Notes: generated from the sequence alone by a model not told the origin. Positions 43,518-53,525 are shown, counted from the stretch's first letter. The stretch: DNA of 64,000 bases from Cellvibrio sp. UBA7661 (GCA_002483365.1 DLHT01000005.1:124001-188000), one strand, 5' to 3'. A program made the numbers and translations.

Positions 43518-45122
43518 TTACAAACTTTTTACATACTCTACCAACGCCCAGCGTTCATCTTCGGACAGTTGTGTACCGTATTCATGCCCCGCATTGGAAT
43601 TACCCGGCAGGCGGGTATTGAAAAAACTGGTGTTGTCCCCCGAGTGAGTCTGGTAACCCACCTTGTTTGTATCCAGTTCAATATTGCCCACATAAAACGA
43701 TACCGGGCGCTGTGCGGCAGGCAGCAGCAAATCATAAATCGTGGGCACAGAACCATTGTGTAAATAAGGCGCAGATGCCCAAACACCGTTAATTGGCCGC
43801 GCTTTATAACTGTTATAGACGGACTGTTGTGGCGGATCATCATTGGAGCGATATTCTTTAAAGAGTGCTTTTGTGGTTTGCCAAGGCTGATTCAACAAAG
43901 CACCGGTAGCCGCATGCGTTACCAAATCCAAAGGCGATGTTTCGGCAGGCAATTTATCGCCAAACAATACCATTGCTTTTTCACCTTCCAGAATGCCGCT
44001 TTTGACTTTGTGCTGGATAAAATTTTCCGCCATTAACGGGTCAGTCCCCACTTCTTTATAAGGCGTGAGCACTGCGCGCAATTTACGTTTTTTATGGGTG
44101 GGATCAACAATGCTGTGACACTCAAGACAATATTGATCGTAGAGTTTTTTTCCTGCTGCAATTTTTGCCTGATCGAATTCACCGGCCAATTCTGTTGGCC
44201 ATTTGGGTGCAACCAATTGATAAAAATCGCGCTGCATATTGCCAAGATTACTAATGCGGATCGACGATGGATAAGTCGTTTTATTTTTGTGGATACTGAC
44301 AGTACCGTAAACCGCTAATGCCGTAATAGCATTTTGGAACAGCGGGCCGGGTTCTTTGTTCGGTGCCGAGGCATTCCACTGCACAACATTCAGGTGGGAG
44401 GCATCCCACAATACCGGATAGCTTGTGGGCGCATTAGGCATACGAATATTTTCTGGCATCGCCAAGGCTTCTGCCGCAATCGCATTAAAAATTTGCCCGA
44501 AGGCATCGAGCCGCCCATGGCCATAAGGGACATCTGTTACATTAACGGCGTAGTGTTGTTCCAGTTCTGCAATACGGATTTTTAGCTGTGCCGCAAGTTC
44601 ATCCACACTAACAAGGTCTTTGGCTTTTGTGGAGCTAGCAGCAACATTCGCTGAAAAACGCGCAAATTTTTCGCTGTCTTCAACAGTTGCTTTTAATGCT
44701 GCAAGGAGTTGTTGTTCAAAGCCGGTGAAATCAATTAACGCCTGGCCACCATCGATACGGATACGTTTGCCATTAATAATCACTTGTCCGGTATGGCAGG
44801 CGGCACAAGTCAATCCGACATAATCACCATTTTTACGATCGCGATCACGCACCACACCAACCGGTAGGCCATCAGGATTGTACTCATCAGCCAAGGCCGT
44901 AATAAAACCCAACGCGCGCATATTGTTATTATCGCGCAACAGTGTGGTGCTCCCGGCTTGTTCCAGGGCGATAAACCAACTGTAAGGAATTATTCGGGAA
45001 CCAAAAGAGGTGAAAGAAAGTTGCTGGCGGGTTTTATGATCCCACCCTTGGTCAAGATACAGAGTGTCATCTGCCTGTAGCGGCATTGCGAATAATAATA
45101 ACCAGGGAATTATTTTTTTCAT
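43518..45122 (-). CDS. Exported di-heme cytochrome c related to RoxA/MauG-type oxidases
   Basis: 534 residues with a signal peptide (1-17, ending PLQA). Two heme c sites, CAACH (106-110) and CLECH (332-336), and the C-terminal APYLHNGSVPTIYDLL motif of di-heme cytochrome c peroxidase-like proteins. Spacing and length fit the RoxA-like branch better than the short CcpA peroxidases. RoxA itself cleaves polyisoprene; substrate here is unknown. Single gene; no maturation genes nearby. Confidence 0.8.
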   Translation of the reverse strand: MKKIIPWLLLFAMPLQADDTLYLDQGWDHKTRQQLSFTSFGSRIIPYSWFIALEQAGSTTLLRDNNNMRALGFITALADEYNPDGLPVGVVRDRDRKNGDYVGLTCAACHTGQVIINGKRIRIDGGQALIDFTGFEQQLLAALKATVEDSEKFARFSANVAASSTKAKDLVSVDELAAQLKIRIAELEQHYAVNVTDVPYGHGRLDAFGQIFNAIAAEALAMPENIRMPNAPTSYPVLWDASHLNVVQWNASAPNKEPGPLFQNAITALAVYGTVSIHKNKTTYPSSIRISNLGNMQRDFYQLVAPKWPTELAGEFDQAKIAAGKKLYDQYCLECHSIVDPTHKKRKLRAVLTPYKEVGTDPLMAENFIQHKVKSGILEGEKAMVLFGDKLPAETSPLDLVTHAATGALLNQPWQTTKALFKEYRSNDDPPQQSVYNSYKARPINGVWASAPYLHNGSVPTIYDLLLPAAQRPVSFYVGNIELDTNKVGYQTHSGDNTSFFNTRLPGNSNAGHEYGTQLSEDERWALVEYVKSL

Positions 45123-45299
45123 GCTGCATCCTCCAACATTGTTTAATGACTGGCCCCATATCCCGATGAGGCCAAATCCATTAAATTCCGCTGATGAATG
45201 CGAATTCCCTGCAAGACAATTTTTTATAACTGCAATCTATGAAGACTATAGCCGATGAATCCTCATCCGCATATTACCGCACCTAACATGTCACTCTGA

Positions 45300-46841
45300 T
45301 TAACGCCGCCCGCCCAACAGCGATCCAAGAATGCCGCGCACAATTTGCCGCCCCAGATTGCTACCAATGGCGCGCGCCGCACTTTTGGCAAACGCATCTA
45401 CCGCTGAATCTCGCTTGGCACTGGTGCGCCCTGCTTGTTGCTGAGCTTTTTGTTGTTCTTTTTGCTGCTGCGCATATTCTTTTTGTTGCTGTTTAAATAT
45501 GCGCTCCTGCTCTGCACGCAATTGTTCCTGAATTTTTTGTTGCTGATCCGATTGGGTTTGCTGGGCAACGCGATTTTTTAACACTTCGTAGGCCGATTCG
45601 CGATCAATTACCTGATTGTAGATCGCCTTGTAAGGTGAGCGCGCCATCACATCACTTCGCTCTTCATCTGTCAGAGGGCCAATACGTGAGGCGGGCGGCG
45701 CAACCATCACACGTTCAACCGGCGTGGGTGATCCTTTTTCATCAAGTACCGACACCAAGGCTTCACCTATTCCCAATTCGGTGATAACTGCTTCGGTGGA
45801 AAATGCCGGATTAGGCCGGAATGTTTGCGCTGCAACTTTTACCGCTTGTTGGTCTTTGGGTGTGTACGCACGCAATGCGTGTTGAATACGATTGCCCAAT
45901 TGGCCAAGCACTGAATCCGGAATATCGGCAGGGCTTTGGGAAATAAAATAAATGCCTACACCTTTAGAGCGGATCAATCGCACCACTTGCTCAATTTTAT
46001 CAACCAACAGCTTGGGCGCTCCGTTAAAAAGCAAATGCGCTTCATCAAAAAAGAACACCAGCTTGGGTTTATCCGCATCGCCCTGTTCAGGTAAATTTTC
46101 AAACAACTCGGAAATCAGCCAGAGCAGAAAAATGGCGTAGAGTTTAGGTTGATTGACGAGCGTGGTTGCATCCAGAATATTGACAACGCCGGTTCCCTCC
46201 AGTGTCACTTGCATCAAATGATTTAAATCCAATGCGGGCTCACCAAAAAATTGATCAGCGCCTTCTTGTTCCAACATCATCAACCGGCGCTGTATTGCAG
46301 CAATACTGGCTTCACTGATTCCACCGTATTCATCTTCCAAATTTTTGCGCTCATCTTTCATCCAGTTGAGCATGGCTTGCAAATCTTTCAGATCCAACAT
46401 CAACATGCCTTGATCGTCGGCAATTTTAAACGCAGCGTAAAGTACACCGGTTTGGGTTTCGTTGAGGTCAAAAAAATTAGCGAGCAATAAAGGCCCAAAA
46501 TCTGAAATCGTTGCGCGTACAGGATGGCCTTTTTTTGCGTACAGATCCCAAAAAACACACGGAAATAACCGCTGCTGATAATCCGTAATATTCATCAGCT
46601 GTACGCGCTCATCGACCTTAGCGTGCGGCTTGCCCGCTTTGGCAAGGCCGGACAAATCGCCTTTGATGTCCGCCATAAAAACCGGCACACCCGCTTTGGC
46701 AAAACCTTCAGCGAGCACTTGTAAACTCACTGTTTTGCCAGTGCCAGTTGCGCCCGCAATCAATCCGTGGCGATTTGCCATACGCAAATTCAGCTGTGCA
46801 TGTTGTTGCCCATTTCCGCCAATAAGAAAGTAGTTGCCCAT
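45300..46841 (-). CDS. HerA-like ATPase (DUF853/YjgR)
   Basis: 513 residues. Walker A GATGTGKT (30-37), Walker B-like PKLVFFFDEAHLLF, and ISQSPADIPDSVLGQLGNRIQHALRAYTPKDQ typical of the YjgR/DUF853 family of HerA-like P-loop ATPases. A Gln-rich coiled coil lies at about 430-480 before a basic/Gly-rich tail. Role unknown; no NurA-like nuclease is adjacent. Confidence 0.9.
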   Translation of the reverse strand: MGNYFLIGGNGQQHAQLNLRMANRHGLIAGATGTGKTVSLQVLAEGFAKAGVPVFMADIKGDLSGLAKAGKPHAKVDERVQLMNITDYQQRLFPCVFWDLYAKKGHPVRATISDFGPLLLANFFDLNETQTGVLYAAFKIADDQGMLMLDLKDLQAMLNWMKDERKNLEDEYGGISEASIAAIQRRLMMLEQEGADQFFGEPALDLNHLMQVTLEGTGVVNILDATTLVNQPKLYAIFLLWLISELFENLPEQGDADKPKLVFFFDEAHLLFNGAPKLLVDKIEQVVRLIRSKGVGIYFISQSPADIPDSVLGQLGNRIQHALRAYTPKDQQAVKVAAQTFRPNPAFSTEAVITELGIGEALVSVLDEKGSPTPVERVMVAPPASRIGPLTDEERSDVMARSPYKAIYNQVIDRESAYEVLKNRVAQQTQSDQQQKIQEQLRAEQERIFKQQQKEYAQQQKEQQKAQQQAGRTSAKRDSAVDAFAKSAARAIGSNLGRQIVRGILGSLLGGRR

Positions 46842-46999
46842 AATGCATCCTGAAAAATAATGTTTGTTTATACTAACAACTTAAAAATTTCACGTTTTCC
46901 GGTTGAAACGACTGACCGCTATCACTGACAGTTTTGCTGCCGTAATATTGGCGGGATCAAACGCATGCATTCAACTCCATCACGTCCAATTACGATAGG

Positions 47000-47644
47000 C
47001 TAAAGGGATTGCGTTTGTTGTTGCGCATACAGCTTCTTAAGCTGATGCTTGGGTGTTTTTGTCAACGCGTGCATAAACCCAAATGATAGCGCATCTATAT
47101 TATGTTGCTCTCGCAACTCATCAAGCATGCTTAACCATAAATGTGCAGTTACTTCAGCATCGGCCAATGCGCGGTGATAAATACCATCACTGGGTAAATT
47201 TTTATATTGTGCCAGGGTCGCCAATTGGTGATTGGGAGCCAATTGAAAAATGCGGCGGGCCGCCAACAAGCTGCAGACTATACCGCCAGAAAAGTATTTT
47301 TTAATACGCCGGAATTCTGCACGCAAAAATCGCTCATCAAAACTGGCATTGTGTGCAACCAAATTATGCCCGGCAATAAATTCATAGAAATCTGCCATTA
47401 CCACGGCATTACTGCGCGCCTCTTTCACCATGGAATTGGTGATTCCAGTGAGATTTTCAATAAATAATGGAATGCGGATTCCCGGGTTCATCACTTGCTG
47501 GAAACGATCAGTAATTTTGCCGCTTTCAATTAACACAGCACCAATTTCTATCGCCCTGTCACCCATATCCGGTGAGAGGCCTGTTGTTTCAAAGTCAAAT
47601 ACAACCAAGTGATCAGCTGATTTTTGTTGCACATCCATCACCAT
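47000..47644 (-). CDS. DnaQ-like 3'-5' exonuclease
   Basis: 214 residues with an RNase H-fold DEDDh exonuclease: motif I FDFETTGL (16-23), NLTGI and the PGIRIP stretch, motif II GHNLVAHNASFDERFL, and motif III YHRALADAEVTAHLW. It resembles the stand-alone PolC/DnaQ-type exonucleases; whether it acts with DNA polymerase or in repair is not visible. About 120 bp downstream of the minE stop and transcribed separately. Confidence 0.85.
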   Translation of the reverse strand: MVMDVQQKSADHLVVFDFETTGLSPDMGDRAIEIGAVLIESGKITDRFQQVMNPGIRIPLFIENLTGITNSMVKEARSNAVVMADFYEFIAGHNLVAHNASFDERFLRAEFRRIKKYFSGGIVCSLLAARRIFQLAPNHQLATLAQYKNLPSDGIYHRALADAEVTAHLWLSMLDELREQHNIDALSFGFMHALTKTPKHQLKKLYAQQQTQSL

Positions 47645-47692
47645 TTGCGCGGTTCACCATACCTATTTATATCTTTAATATTAATTCACCAG

Positions 47693-47731
47693 AAAAAAAG
47701 GGATGCACTGACAAGCCAGTGCATCCCTTTT
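47693..47731 (-). terminator. Terminator of the min operon
   Basis: Perfect 11-bp stem GGGATGCACTG / CAGTGCATCCC (47700-47727, loop ACAAGC). The minus strand has a long T run after it (complement of A7 at 47693-47699). It lies about 36 bp behind the minE stop. Confidence 0.88.
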
Positions 47732-47762
47732 ATCTTGCTGCAACATAACCGCAGCACCGCAA

Positions 47763-48020
47763 TTAATCCGGAAGGGTAATATTCAATTCCAATACCGAAC
47801 AATTATCGGAATTGTCGAGATTGACTGTTACCTGATCCGATTCGATATGAATATATTTACGGATCACCGCAATAATTTCCTGCTGCATTTGCGGCAAAAA
47901 ATCCGGCTGATTCAGGTTGCGCTTGGTCCGTTCATGCGCAACGATAATTTGCAAGCGCTCTTTGGCCACAGAAGCCGATGAAGGCGCGCGTTTTTTCATT
48001 AAAAAATCCAGAATGCTCAC
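47763..48020 (-). CDS. minE: Cell division topological specificity factor MinE
   Basis: 85 residues; SILDFLMKKR membrane-targeting start, the MinD-binding helix around AKERLQIIVAHERTK, and the C-terminal dimer domain ending LELNITLPD. Stimulates MinD ATPase and drives pole-to-pole oscillation. It is 3 bp behind minD. Confidence 0.96.
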   Translation of the reverse strand: MSILDFLMKKRAPSSASVAKERLQIIVAHERTKRNLNQPDFLPQMQQEIIAVIRKYIHIESDQVTVNLDNSDNCSVLELNITLPD

Positions 48021-48023
48021 GGC

Positions 48024-48857
48024 TTACACCCCCAGCAATCGTTTCAGGAAACTTTTCTTCTCCGCTTCAAGGAAGCGATGAGGAATATCTTTACCAAGCA
48101 AACGATCAACTGCATCGCTATACGCTTGGCCTGCCTGTGTTGCCTCATCAAGAATTACCGGTGCGCCCTGGTTAGAGGCTTTTAATACCGCTTCTGATTC
48201 AGGAATCACCCCCAGCAATGGAATTGCCAGAATTTCTTCTACATCATTTACGCTGAGCATTTCACCAGCATCAACGCGCGCTGGATTATAGCGGGTCAAC
48301 AACAAGTGCTCTTTGATTGGCTCCAAACCTTGTTCTGCACGACGGGATTTGCTTTGCAAAATACCGAGGATACGATCCGAATCGCGTACAGAGGATACTT
48401 CAGGGTTAGTCACTACAATCGCAACGTCTGCAAAATAAAGTGCCATCAATGCGCCCTGCTCAATGCCTGCAGGAGAATCACAAACAATGTATTCAAAATC
48501 TTTAGCAAGTTCATTGAGAACGGCTTCAACACCTTCGCGCGTCAATGCGTCTTTATCGCGGGTTTGCGACGCAGGCAGTATGTACAAACCTTCGGTGCGT
48601 TTGTCTTTAATCAAAGATTGGTTAAGCGTGGACTCGCCTTTAATCACATTAACAAAGTCGTACACCACGCGGCGCTCACAACCCATAATAAGATCCAGAT
48701 TACGCAGACCTACGTCAAAATCAATCACGACTGTTTTATGACCGCGCATAGCCAAACCAGTACTGATTGCTGCGCTGGATGTGGTTTTGCCCACACCGCC
48801 TTTACCTGATGTAACAACGATAATTTTGGCCAAGGGAAGGCTCCTGTTTGTATTCAA
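48024..48857 (-). CDS. minD: Septum site-determining ATPase MinD
   Basis: 277 residues. Deviant Walker A GKGGVGKTT near residue 19, Walker A' VIDFDVGLRNLDLIMG, and a C-terminal amphipathic membrane helix (KKSFLKRLLGV). Recruits MinC to the membrane and is released by MinE. Middle gene of minCDE. Confidence 0.97.
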   Translation of the reverse strand: MNTNRSLPLAKIIVVTSGKGGVGKTTSSAAISTGLAMRGHKTVVIDFDVGLRNLDLIMGCERRVVYDFVNVIKGESTLNQSLIKDKRTEGLYILPASQTRDKDALTREGVEAVLNELAKDFEYIVCDSPAGIEQGALMALYFADVAIVVTNPEVSSVRDSDRILGILQSKSRRAEQGLEPIKEHLLLTRYNPARVDAGEMLSVNDVEEILAIPLLGVIPESEAVLKASNQGAPVILDEATQAGQAYSDAVDRLLGKDIPHRFLEAEKKSFLKRLLGV

Positions 48858-48929
48858 TGTCTAATTAAGAAAATGGTTTTAAACGAAAATAAAAAATAGA
48901 ACGGATTAAATGCGTGAACACAACAGCAT

Positions 48930-49700
48930 TTAATTATTTACCAGCGCTTCAACAATCACTTTTTCTCCGCTCAGAGAAACTTGCACTGGTTTTTTTAATA
49001 ATTCTTTCGGCAGTGAATCCTGCAATACAAAATTGCCGGCAACGGAAACCAACTCTGCTTCCATCTGCTGGCAAAAGATACGGGCGCTTTCGTCGCCTTT
49101 TACACCTGCCAGTGCACGCCCACGCAAGGTGCCATAAATATGGATATGGCCATCGGCCAATACTTCTGCACCCTCACTGACTTGCGCAAGGACAATCAGA
49201 TCGGCACCTTCGGCATAAATCTGCTGGCCGGAACGCACCGGGCGGGTAACCACTTTGCTTTGGCGCTGCACCAGCCGCTCTTCGATCACTGTCTCAACCA
49301 CGGTTTCGACAACCGTTTCTACCACACGCTCCACAACCGGTTCAGCTGATTTTGCCACCTCGGCTTTTGGCAGCTTGAGCGCTCGTTCGCTGGGGGTTGG
49401 CAGTACCGCCAACCCGGTCTTATTGACCGCCGCTAACAATACCTCAGGTACGCCGCTAAAACCTAGTGGTTGTAAATCCAGCTCGCGACAAATGGCAAGT
49501 AAATCAGCAGGCTTTTTCAGGCTCTCGGGGTTTTCAAGGCGATCCAGATTGATCAGTACAGGTGAGTTATTAAAAAACTGCGGCGCCTGGACGATCTTTT
49601 CTTTCAATTCAGCCAACAGGCTCTTGGGTTCGTAACGCACAATCGCCAATACCACCACGGTAACGGCACTGCCTTTTAATTGGAAATTCACATCGATCAT
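48930..49700 (-). CDS. minC: Septum site-determining protein MinC
   Basis: 256 residues. N-terminal FtsZ-inhibiting domain (FQLKGSAVTVVVLAI...), a Val/Glu-rich linker (about 125-150) with repeated VVETV units, and a C-terminal beta-helix domain (RSGQQIYAEGADLIVLAQVSEGAEVLADG, then HIYGTLRGRALAG). Blocks FtsZ ring formation away from midcell. Confidence 0.96.
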   Translation of the reverse strand: MIDVNFQLKGSAVTVVVLAIVRYEPKSLLAELKEKIVQAPQFFNNSPVLINLDRLENPESLKKPADLLAICRELDLQPLGFSGVPEVLLAAVNKTGLAVLPTPSERALKLPKAEVAKSAEPVVERVVETVVETVVETVIEERLVQRQSKVVTRPVRSGQQIYAEGADLIVLAQVSEGAEVLADGHIHIYGTLRGRALAGVKGDESARIFCQQMEAELVSVAGNFVLQDSLPKELLKKPVQVSLSGEKVIVEALVNN

Positions 49701-49931
49701 GCGTGGCTCGCTTATTGGGCTCGGCTGTGGGATAAATCCCGGAGGGCATTTTTCACGAAAGTGCGCATTATCGGGGTGCCACCTGATTAGTCAAGCAAGG
49801 CTTGCACCTTGACCCTTATGTCGCTCGTATACAGTTCAGCTCGCGTTAAGCGCGAGACTCCTATAAAGAATCCATACCTGTACCTGCGCCCTCATTGAGG
49901 GTCATTATTGGCTAACCCAGCGAGCGCTATC

Positions 49932-51467
49932 ATGAACAGCCATTTACTCCACAAGCCCGGTAAACTTGCATTGACCATCAGCCTGTTATTGCCGTTGTTG
50001 GTAGGCTGCACAACCAGCCAAGCCGTTGACCGACCGGGCTACAGTGCGAGCGCAGCACAAGCCAATTTCAGTGAAGCCCAAGTGGATGCACTGCTCGCCC
50101 CTATCGCCCTCTACCCGGATACCGTTTTATCCCATGTGCTTATCGCCTCTACTTACCCTCTGGAAGTAGTGGAAGCCGACCGCTGGGCGCGCAACAACAG
50201 CCGTTTGAAAGGGGATGATGCTGTTTCGGCAGTCGATAACAAAGACTGGGACCCCAGCGTCAAGGCACTGGTCGCCTTCCCTGACATCCTGAAACGTATG
50301 AGTGATGATCTGGACTGGACCCAACAATTGGGCGATGCCTTCCTCGCCGATGAAGAAGGCGTTATGGATAGCATCCAAAAACTGCGCAACCGTGCTTATG
50401 CCTCGGGCAACCTCGACAAAGTCGAGCATGTACGGGTGATACGCGAAGAAAAAACCATTGTGATTGAGCCCTCGGTTGAGCGCGTTGTGTATGTGCCCGC
50501 TTACGATACCCGCGTGGTGTATGGCAACTGGTGGTGGCCGGATTACCCGCCCGTGTATTGGCATTACCCGAGCAGCTATGTGTTTGTGTCAGGGTTTTAT
50601 TGGGGACCAAGGGTATATATCGGCCCAAGCTTTTACTTCAGCGGTTGTCATTGGCGCGACCGCCGCGTGGTCGTGATTGATCGCCACCACCATCACGGCC
50701 AGCGCTTTTACGATAGCCGCAGCGTAGTGCGTTACAGTCAGGCCAAACACTGGCATCACAATCCGGTGCACAGACGCGGCGTTGCCTACTACGACAACCA
50801 CACCCGTGAACGCTTCCAAAGTCCACGTGAAAGTTATCGCGATTCACGTGAATATCGCGCCAACTTACGCAACGACTTTCAGGGCGGTGAGCGCGGACGT
50901 GCAATCGAACCCAACCGTGCGCGCGACCAACGTCAGGGGCGCGACGAACAATTCCAGCAACGCCTGCAGCGCAACCAAGCGGGACAAGTGCAAACCAACC
51001 GCGAACGCCCGCAACAACAATTGCGTGACCAACACCGTGCAGAACAACCCCGCGTAGAACAGCCTCGGGCAGAGCAGCTGCGTGAGCGTATGAACAACCG
51101 TGAAGGTCGCCAGATTGACCGGACGGTATCACCGCGTACCCAGATGCAATCGCCGGAGCGCGCCGAGCGGACTGAAAGCCCGAAAGCCCAACGGATGGAG
51201 CGCACCACCAACACTGAGCGAGACCGCACTCTTGATCAACCTCGCTATGAGCGCCCGCAAACAGAACAGAGAATTGAACGTCGCGAGACATTGCGCATGG
51301 AGCGCCCTGAACGACAGGAAAGACTGGAGCGAACAGAGAGACAGGAACGAGCGGAAAGACCGGAACGAGTAGAAAGGCCAGAGCGGATCGAGCGTTTTCA
51401 ACGGGAAGACCGCCCAAGCCCGCGCAACAATGAGCGCAGCGAAATACGCGGTGGCCGCGAGCGTTAA
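49932..51467 (+). CDS. DUF3300 lipoprotein with Arg/Glu-rich tail
   Basis: 511 residues from ATG 49932. A lipobox (LLVGC) ends the signal peptide. Residues about 45-165 form the DUF3300 domain (QVDALLAPIALYPDTVLSHVLIASTYP, DPSVKALVAFPDIL); an aromatic Tyr/Trp-rich region with a His cluster follows (RHHHHGQRF). The last 220 residues are low-complexity, Arg/Glu/Gln-rich, with repeated ERPERxER units. Probably on the cell envelope; function unknown. A weak stem without T run (51498-51532) lies behind the stop. Confidence 0.85.
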   Translation: MNSHLLHKPGKLALTISLLLPLLVGCTTSQAVDRPGYSASAAQANFSEAQVDALLAPIALYPDTVLSHVLIASTYPLEVVEADRWARNNSRLKGDDAVSAVDNKDWDPSVKALVAFPDILKRMSDDLDWTQQLGDAFLADEEGVMDSIQKLRNRAYASGNLDKVEHVRVIREEKTIVIEPSVERVVYVPAYDTRVVYGNWWWPDYPPVYWHYPSSYVFVSGFYWGPRVYIGPSFYFSGCHWRDRRVVVIDRHHHHGQRFYDSRSVVRYSQAKHWHHNPVHRRGVAYYDNHTRERFQSPRESYRDSREYRANLRNDFQGGERGRAIEPNRARDQRQGRDEQFQQRLQRNQAGQVQTNRERPQQQLRDQHRAEQPRVEQPRAEQLRERMNNREGRQIDRTVSPRTQMQSPERAERTESPKAQRMERTTNTERDRTLDQPRYERPQTEQRIERRETLRMERPERQERLERTERQERAERPERVERPERIERFQREDRPSPRNNERSEIRGGRER

Positions 51468-51654
51468 TGATCCAAACGATTGATCCGACGAGATACATAT
51501 AGCCCTGCACCTTAATCCCGGTCGGGGCTATAACTTATCGATAGTAATTCCACCTCCCGAATGCCTGTGCACAGCCACAGCAAACTTTTATACTACTGCA
51601 ATATTCATCCACTAGACTGCAACCCCTGCCCCGTATAAGAGCCCAAAGTTGTTT

Positions 51655-52221
51655 ATGCAGAAAATCGCATCCCTCTCGCGTATTACCACCTTAATAATCC
51701 TGATATCCGGCTTATTAGCTTGTAGCACCACAAGCAATAAAATTGCCCGTGAAGCCAATAGCTGGCCGCAAGGCATGCCATCGCGTGCGTACTTTGTAAA
51801 AGTATACGAGGCAGACAAGGCCAACAAAGACATCCAGACCCAAGAGGAATACCTCACCTGGATTGTGCGCTTTTATAACGGCTGGGAATTGTATCGTCGC
51901 GGTTGGATTAAAATGACCGACGAACTCGTCGCTCAAGTTGAAGATCCCCGTCAGGTCAAAGAAATCAAACACAAGATTGACCGCATAGGCAGACTTGTCT
52001 CTGGTGAGTGGGCAAAAAAATCCGATACCCGCACTATTTATTTGCGCCATGTTTCTATTTGGGGCAACGCTTTATTGGAATCGCTTGACCGCAATGAAGC
52101 GCTTCCACTTATCAATCGCGTCAATCAGGATGTTGATGATTTACTTGCACACAAAATTAACGCCGATGTCATCACCGCCGAACGTTATTTTCCGCCAGAT
52201 GAAAACGATCCATTTCTTTAA
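51655..52221 (+). CDS. Small lipoprotein, unknown
   Basis: 188 residues from ATG 51655. Signal peptide with lipobox LLACS, then a mostly helical soluble domain (YLTWIVRFYNGWELYRRGWIKMTDELV) of no family I recognise. A terminator follows. The gene is separated from the DUF3300 gene by 187 bp, so probably independent. Confidence 0.75.
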   Translation: MQKIASLSRITTLIILISGLLACSTTSNKIAREANSWPQGMPSRAYFVKVYEADKANKDIQTQEEYLTWIVRFYNGWELYRRGWIKMTDELVAQVEDPRQVKEIKHKIDRIGRLVSGEWAKKSDTRTIYLRHVSIWGNALLESLDRNEALPLINRVNQDVDDLLAHKINADVITAERYFPPDENDPFL

Positions 52222-52249
52222 CAATTCCATTTCTACAATATCAAAGATT

Positions 52250-52288
52250 AAAAAAATCCCCGGTCGATTTACATCGCCGGGGATTTTT
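52250..52288. terminator. Bidirectional terminator between lipoprotein and site-2 protease genes
   Basis: AAAAATCCCCGG / CCGGGGATTTTT 12-bp stem with an additional CGA/TCG pairing inside the loop, A and T tracts on both sides, between two convergent genes. Confidence 0.88.
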
Positions 52289-52308
52289 CATTAATACCTG
52301 CAAAAATT

Positions 52309-53412
52309 TTATGATGCCAACACTTTGATCGCAATTTCAGAGCCGGGCAAACCATCTTGGGCGATCAGGATAATCATCCCTAAAAACACCGCTACCACTA
52401 CCAGATACCATAACACCGAGAACCAGATACCGTAGGATTTTAACGGTGTAATATCTTCTGCCAAGCCCACCTTCCAACCTGTAACAATATCAATCACACC
52501 CAGCACAATAAAAAAGGTGATGAAATAAAAACCCAATTTCCACGCTAACACAAAACACACTGCAGAAATCGCAAGCAGCGCAACCAATGCCAGATAGTTA
52601 CGCCCGGAAAACACCAATGCCTTCACTACTCGCCCACCATCGAGTGGATACACAGGAATCAAATTAAATAAATTTAACAACGCACTGGTCGATGCAACCA
52701 AACCGGCAAAGTGGCTGTCGGTAACGAGATACACAATGTAAAACACAACGGTCATGATTAAACCGAACACCGGCCCCATCATGGAAATATAGACATCCTG
52801 CCAGCGGGTTTTGGGCATATCGCCAACGGCAATGCCGCCCACAAACGGAATCAAGTACATGCCTTTCGTTGGCAGTCCGCATTTTTTCATCGCGCGCAAA
52901 TGACCATACTCATGAAACACCAATACCCCAATCAACGCGAGCGCAAACTCCAGAGTGAACATCACGCTGTAGACTGCTACCGATGCCGCAAGCAAAGCGA
53001 CCTTAAACACCTGCACCGCTTTTAATAATTTGAAGGCAATCAAACCTATAGATAACCACGAGGTTGCAGGTTTTGTGTGTGCAGGTTCTTGTGTTGCGAT
53101 GGAGTCTGCAGGTGCCGCTTGCTCATCAACTACTGGCAAAACCAATGGCGCAGTCGCATGCAATACCTGCAACTCATCCACCCAAAATTCATAGGTCACT
53201 TGCGCTGCCGCCACATCCATACGATACGCCAAACGCGCTTCACCCACGCCATCCAGATTAAAACGGTATTCGTTTTGTGGGCCAAAATTGCGCGCGTGAA
53301 CCACCGGAGTAGCATCAACCAACACCACTTCTTCACCTGTACCCGGTGTTAATTCAACACGTATTTGCCTATCGGCATAATCAAACGACAACAACTGCAT
53401 GCTCTTTTGCAT
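52309..53412 (-). CDS. Site-2-type membrane protease (M50 family)
   Basis: 367 residues. The N-terminal 90 residues are a soluble beta domain; membrane helices follow. Active-site motifs are HEYGH (167-171) and NLFNLIPVYPLDGG with D258. It is not RseP-like (no PDZ domain); it resembles the SpoIVFB/S2P-like group with unknown substrate. Confidence 0.87.
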   Translation of the reverse strand: MQKSMQLLSFDYADRQIRVELTPGTGEEVVLVDATPVVHARNFGPQNEYRFNLDGVGEARLAYRMDVAAAQVTYEFWVDELQVLHATAPLVLPVVDEQAAPADSIATQEPAHTKPATSWLSIGLIAFKLLKAVQVFKVALLAASVAVYSVMFTLEFALALIGVLVFHEYGHLRAMKKCGLPTKGMYLIPFVGGIAVGDMPKTRWQDVYISMMGPVFGLIMTVVFYIVYLVTDSHFAGLVASTSALLNLFNLIPVYPLDGGRVVKALVFSGRNYLALVALLAISAVCFVLAWKLGFYFITFFIVLGVIDIVTGWKVGLAEDITPLKSYGIWFSVLWYLVVVAVFLGMIILIAQDGLPGSEIAIKVLAS

Positions 53413-53494
53413 AACGACAACTCAACTACAGCTTAAAAATCAAAGATCGGGATTTGCTGGCCTCAGCCTGCGCTTGGGCATAAACTATGCGCTT

Positions 53495-53525
53495 TATTTG
53501 CAGCACACTCTATTTGCAGCACACT
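53495..53525. repeat. Direct duplication of a 15-16 bp word
   Basis: TATTTGCAGCACACT occurs at 53495-53509 and again at 53511-53525 in the gap between the M50 gene and the CvfB-like gene. Shortly after, AACAGGCACA is also duplicated (about 53578-53599). Confidence 0.7.

Noticed and set aside
49840..49856. CTCGCG/CGCGAG hairpin upstream of the DUF3300 gene as a riboswitch or attenuator
   Set aside because: A single short stem without a conserved riboswitch core or a following terminator.
50638..51510. 290-codon reverse frame across the DUF3300 tail
   Set aside because: It arises from the low-complexity Arg/Glu-coding repeat; no start signal and a Cys/Val-rich non-protein-like composition.
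51498..51532. TATAGCCC/GGGCTATA stem after the DUF3300 gene as terminator
   Set aside because: The loop is long and no T run follows, so it does not meet the standard for a rho-independent terminator.
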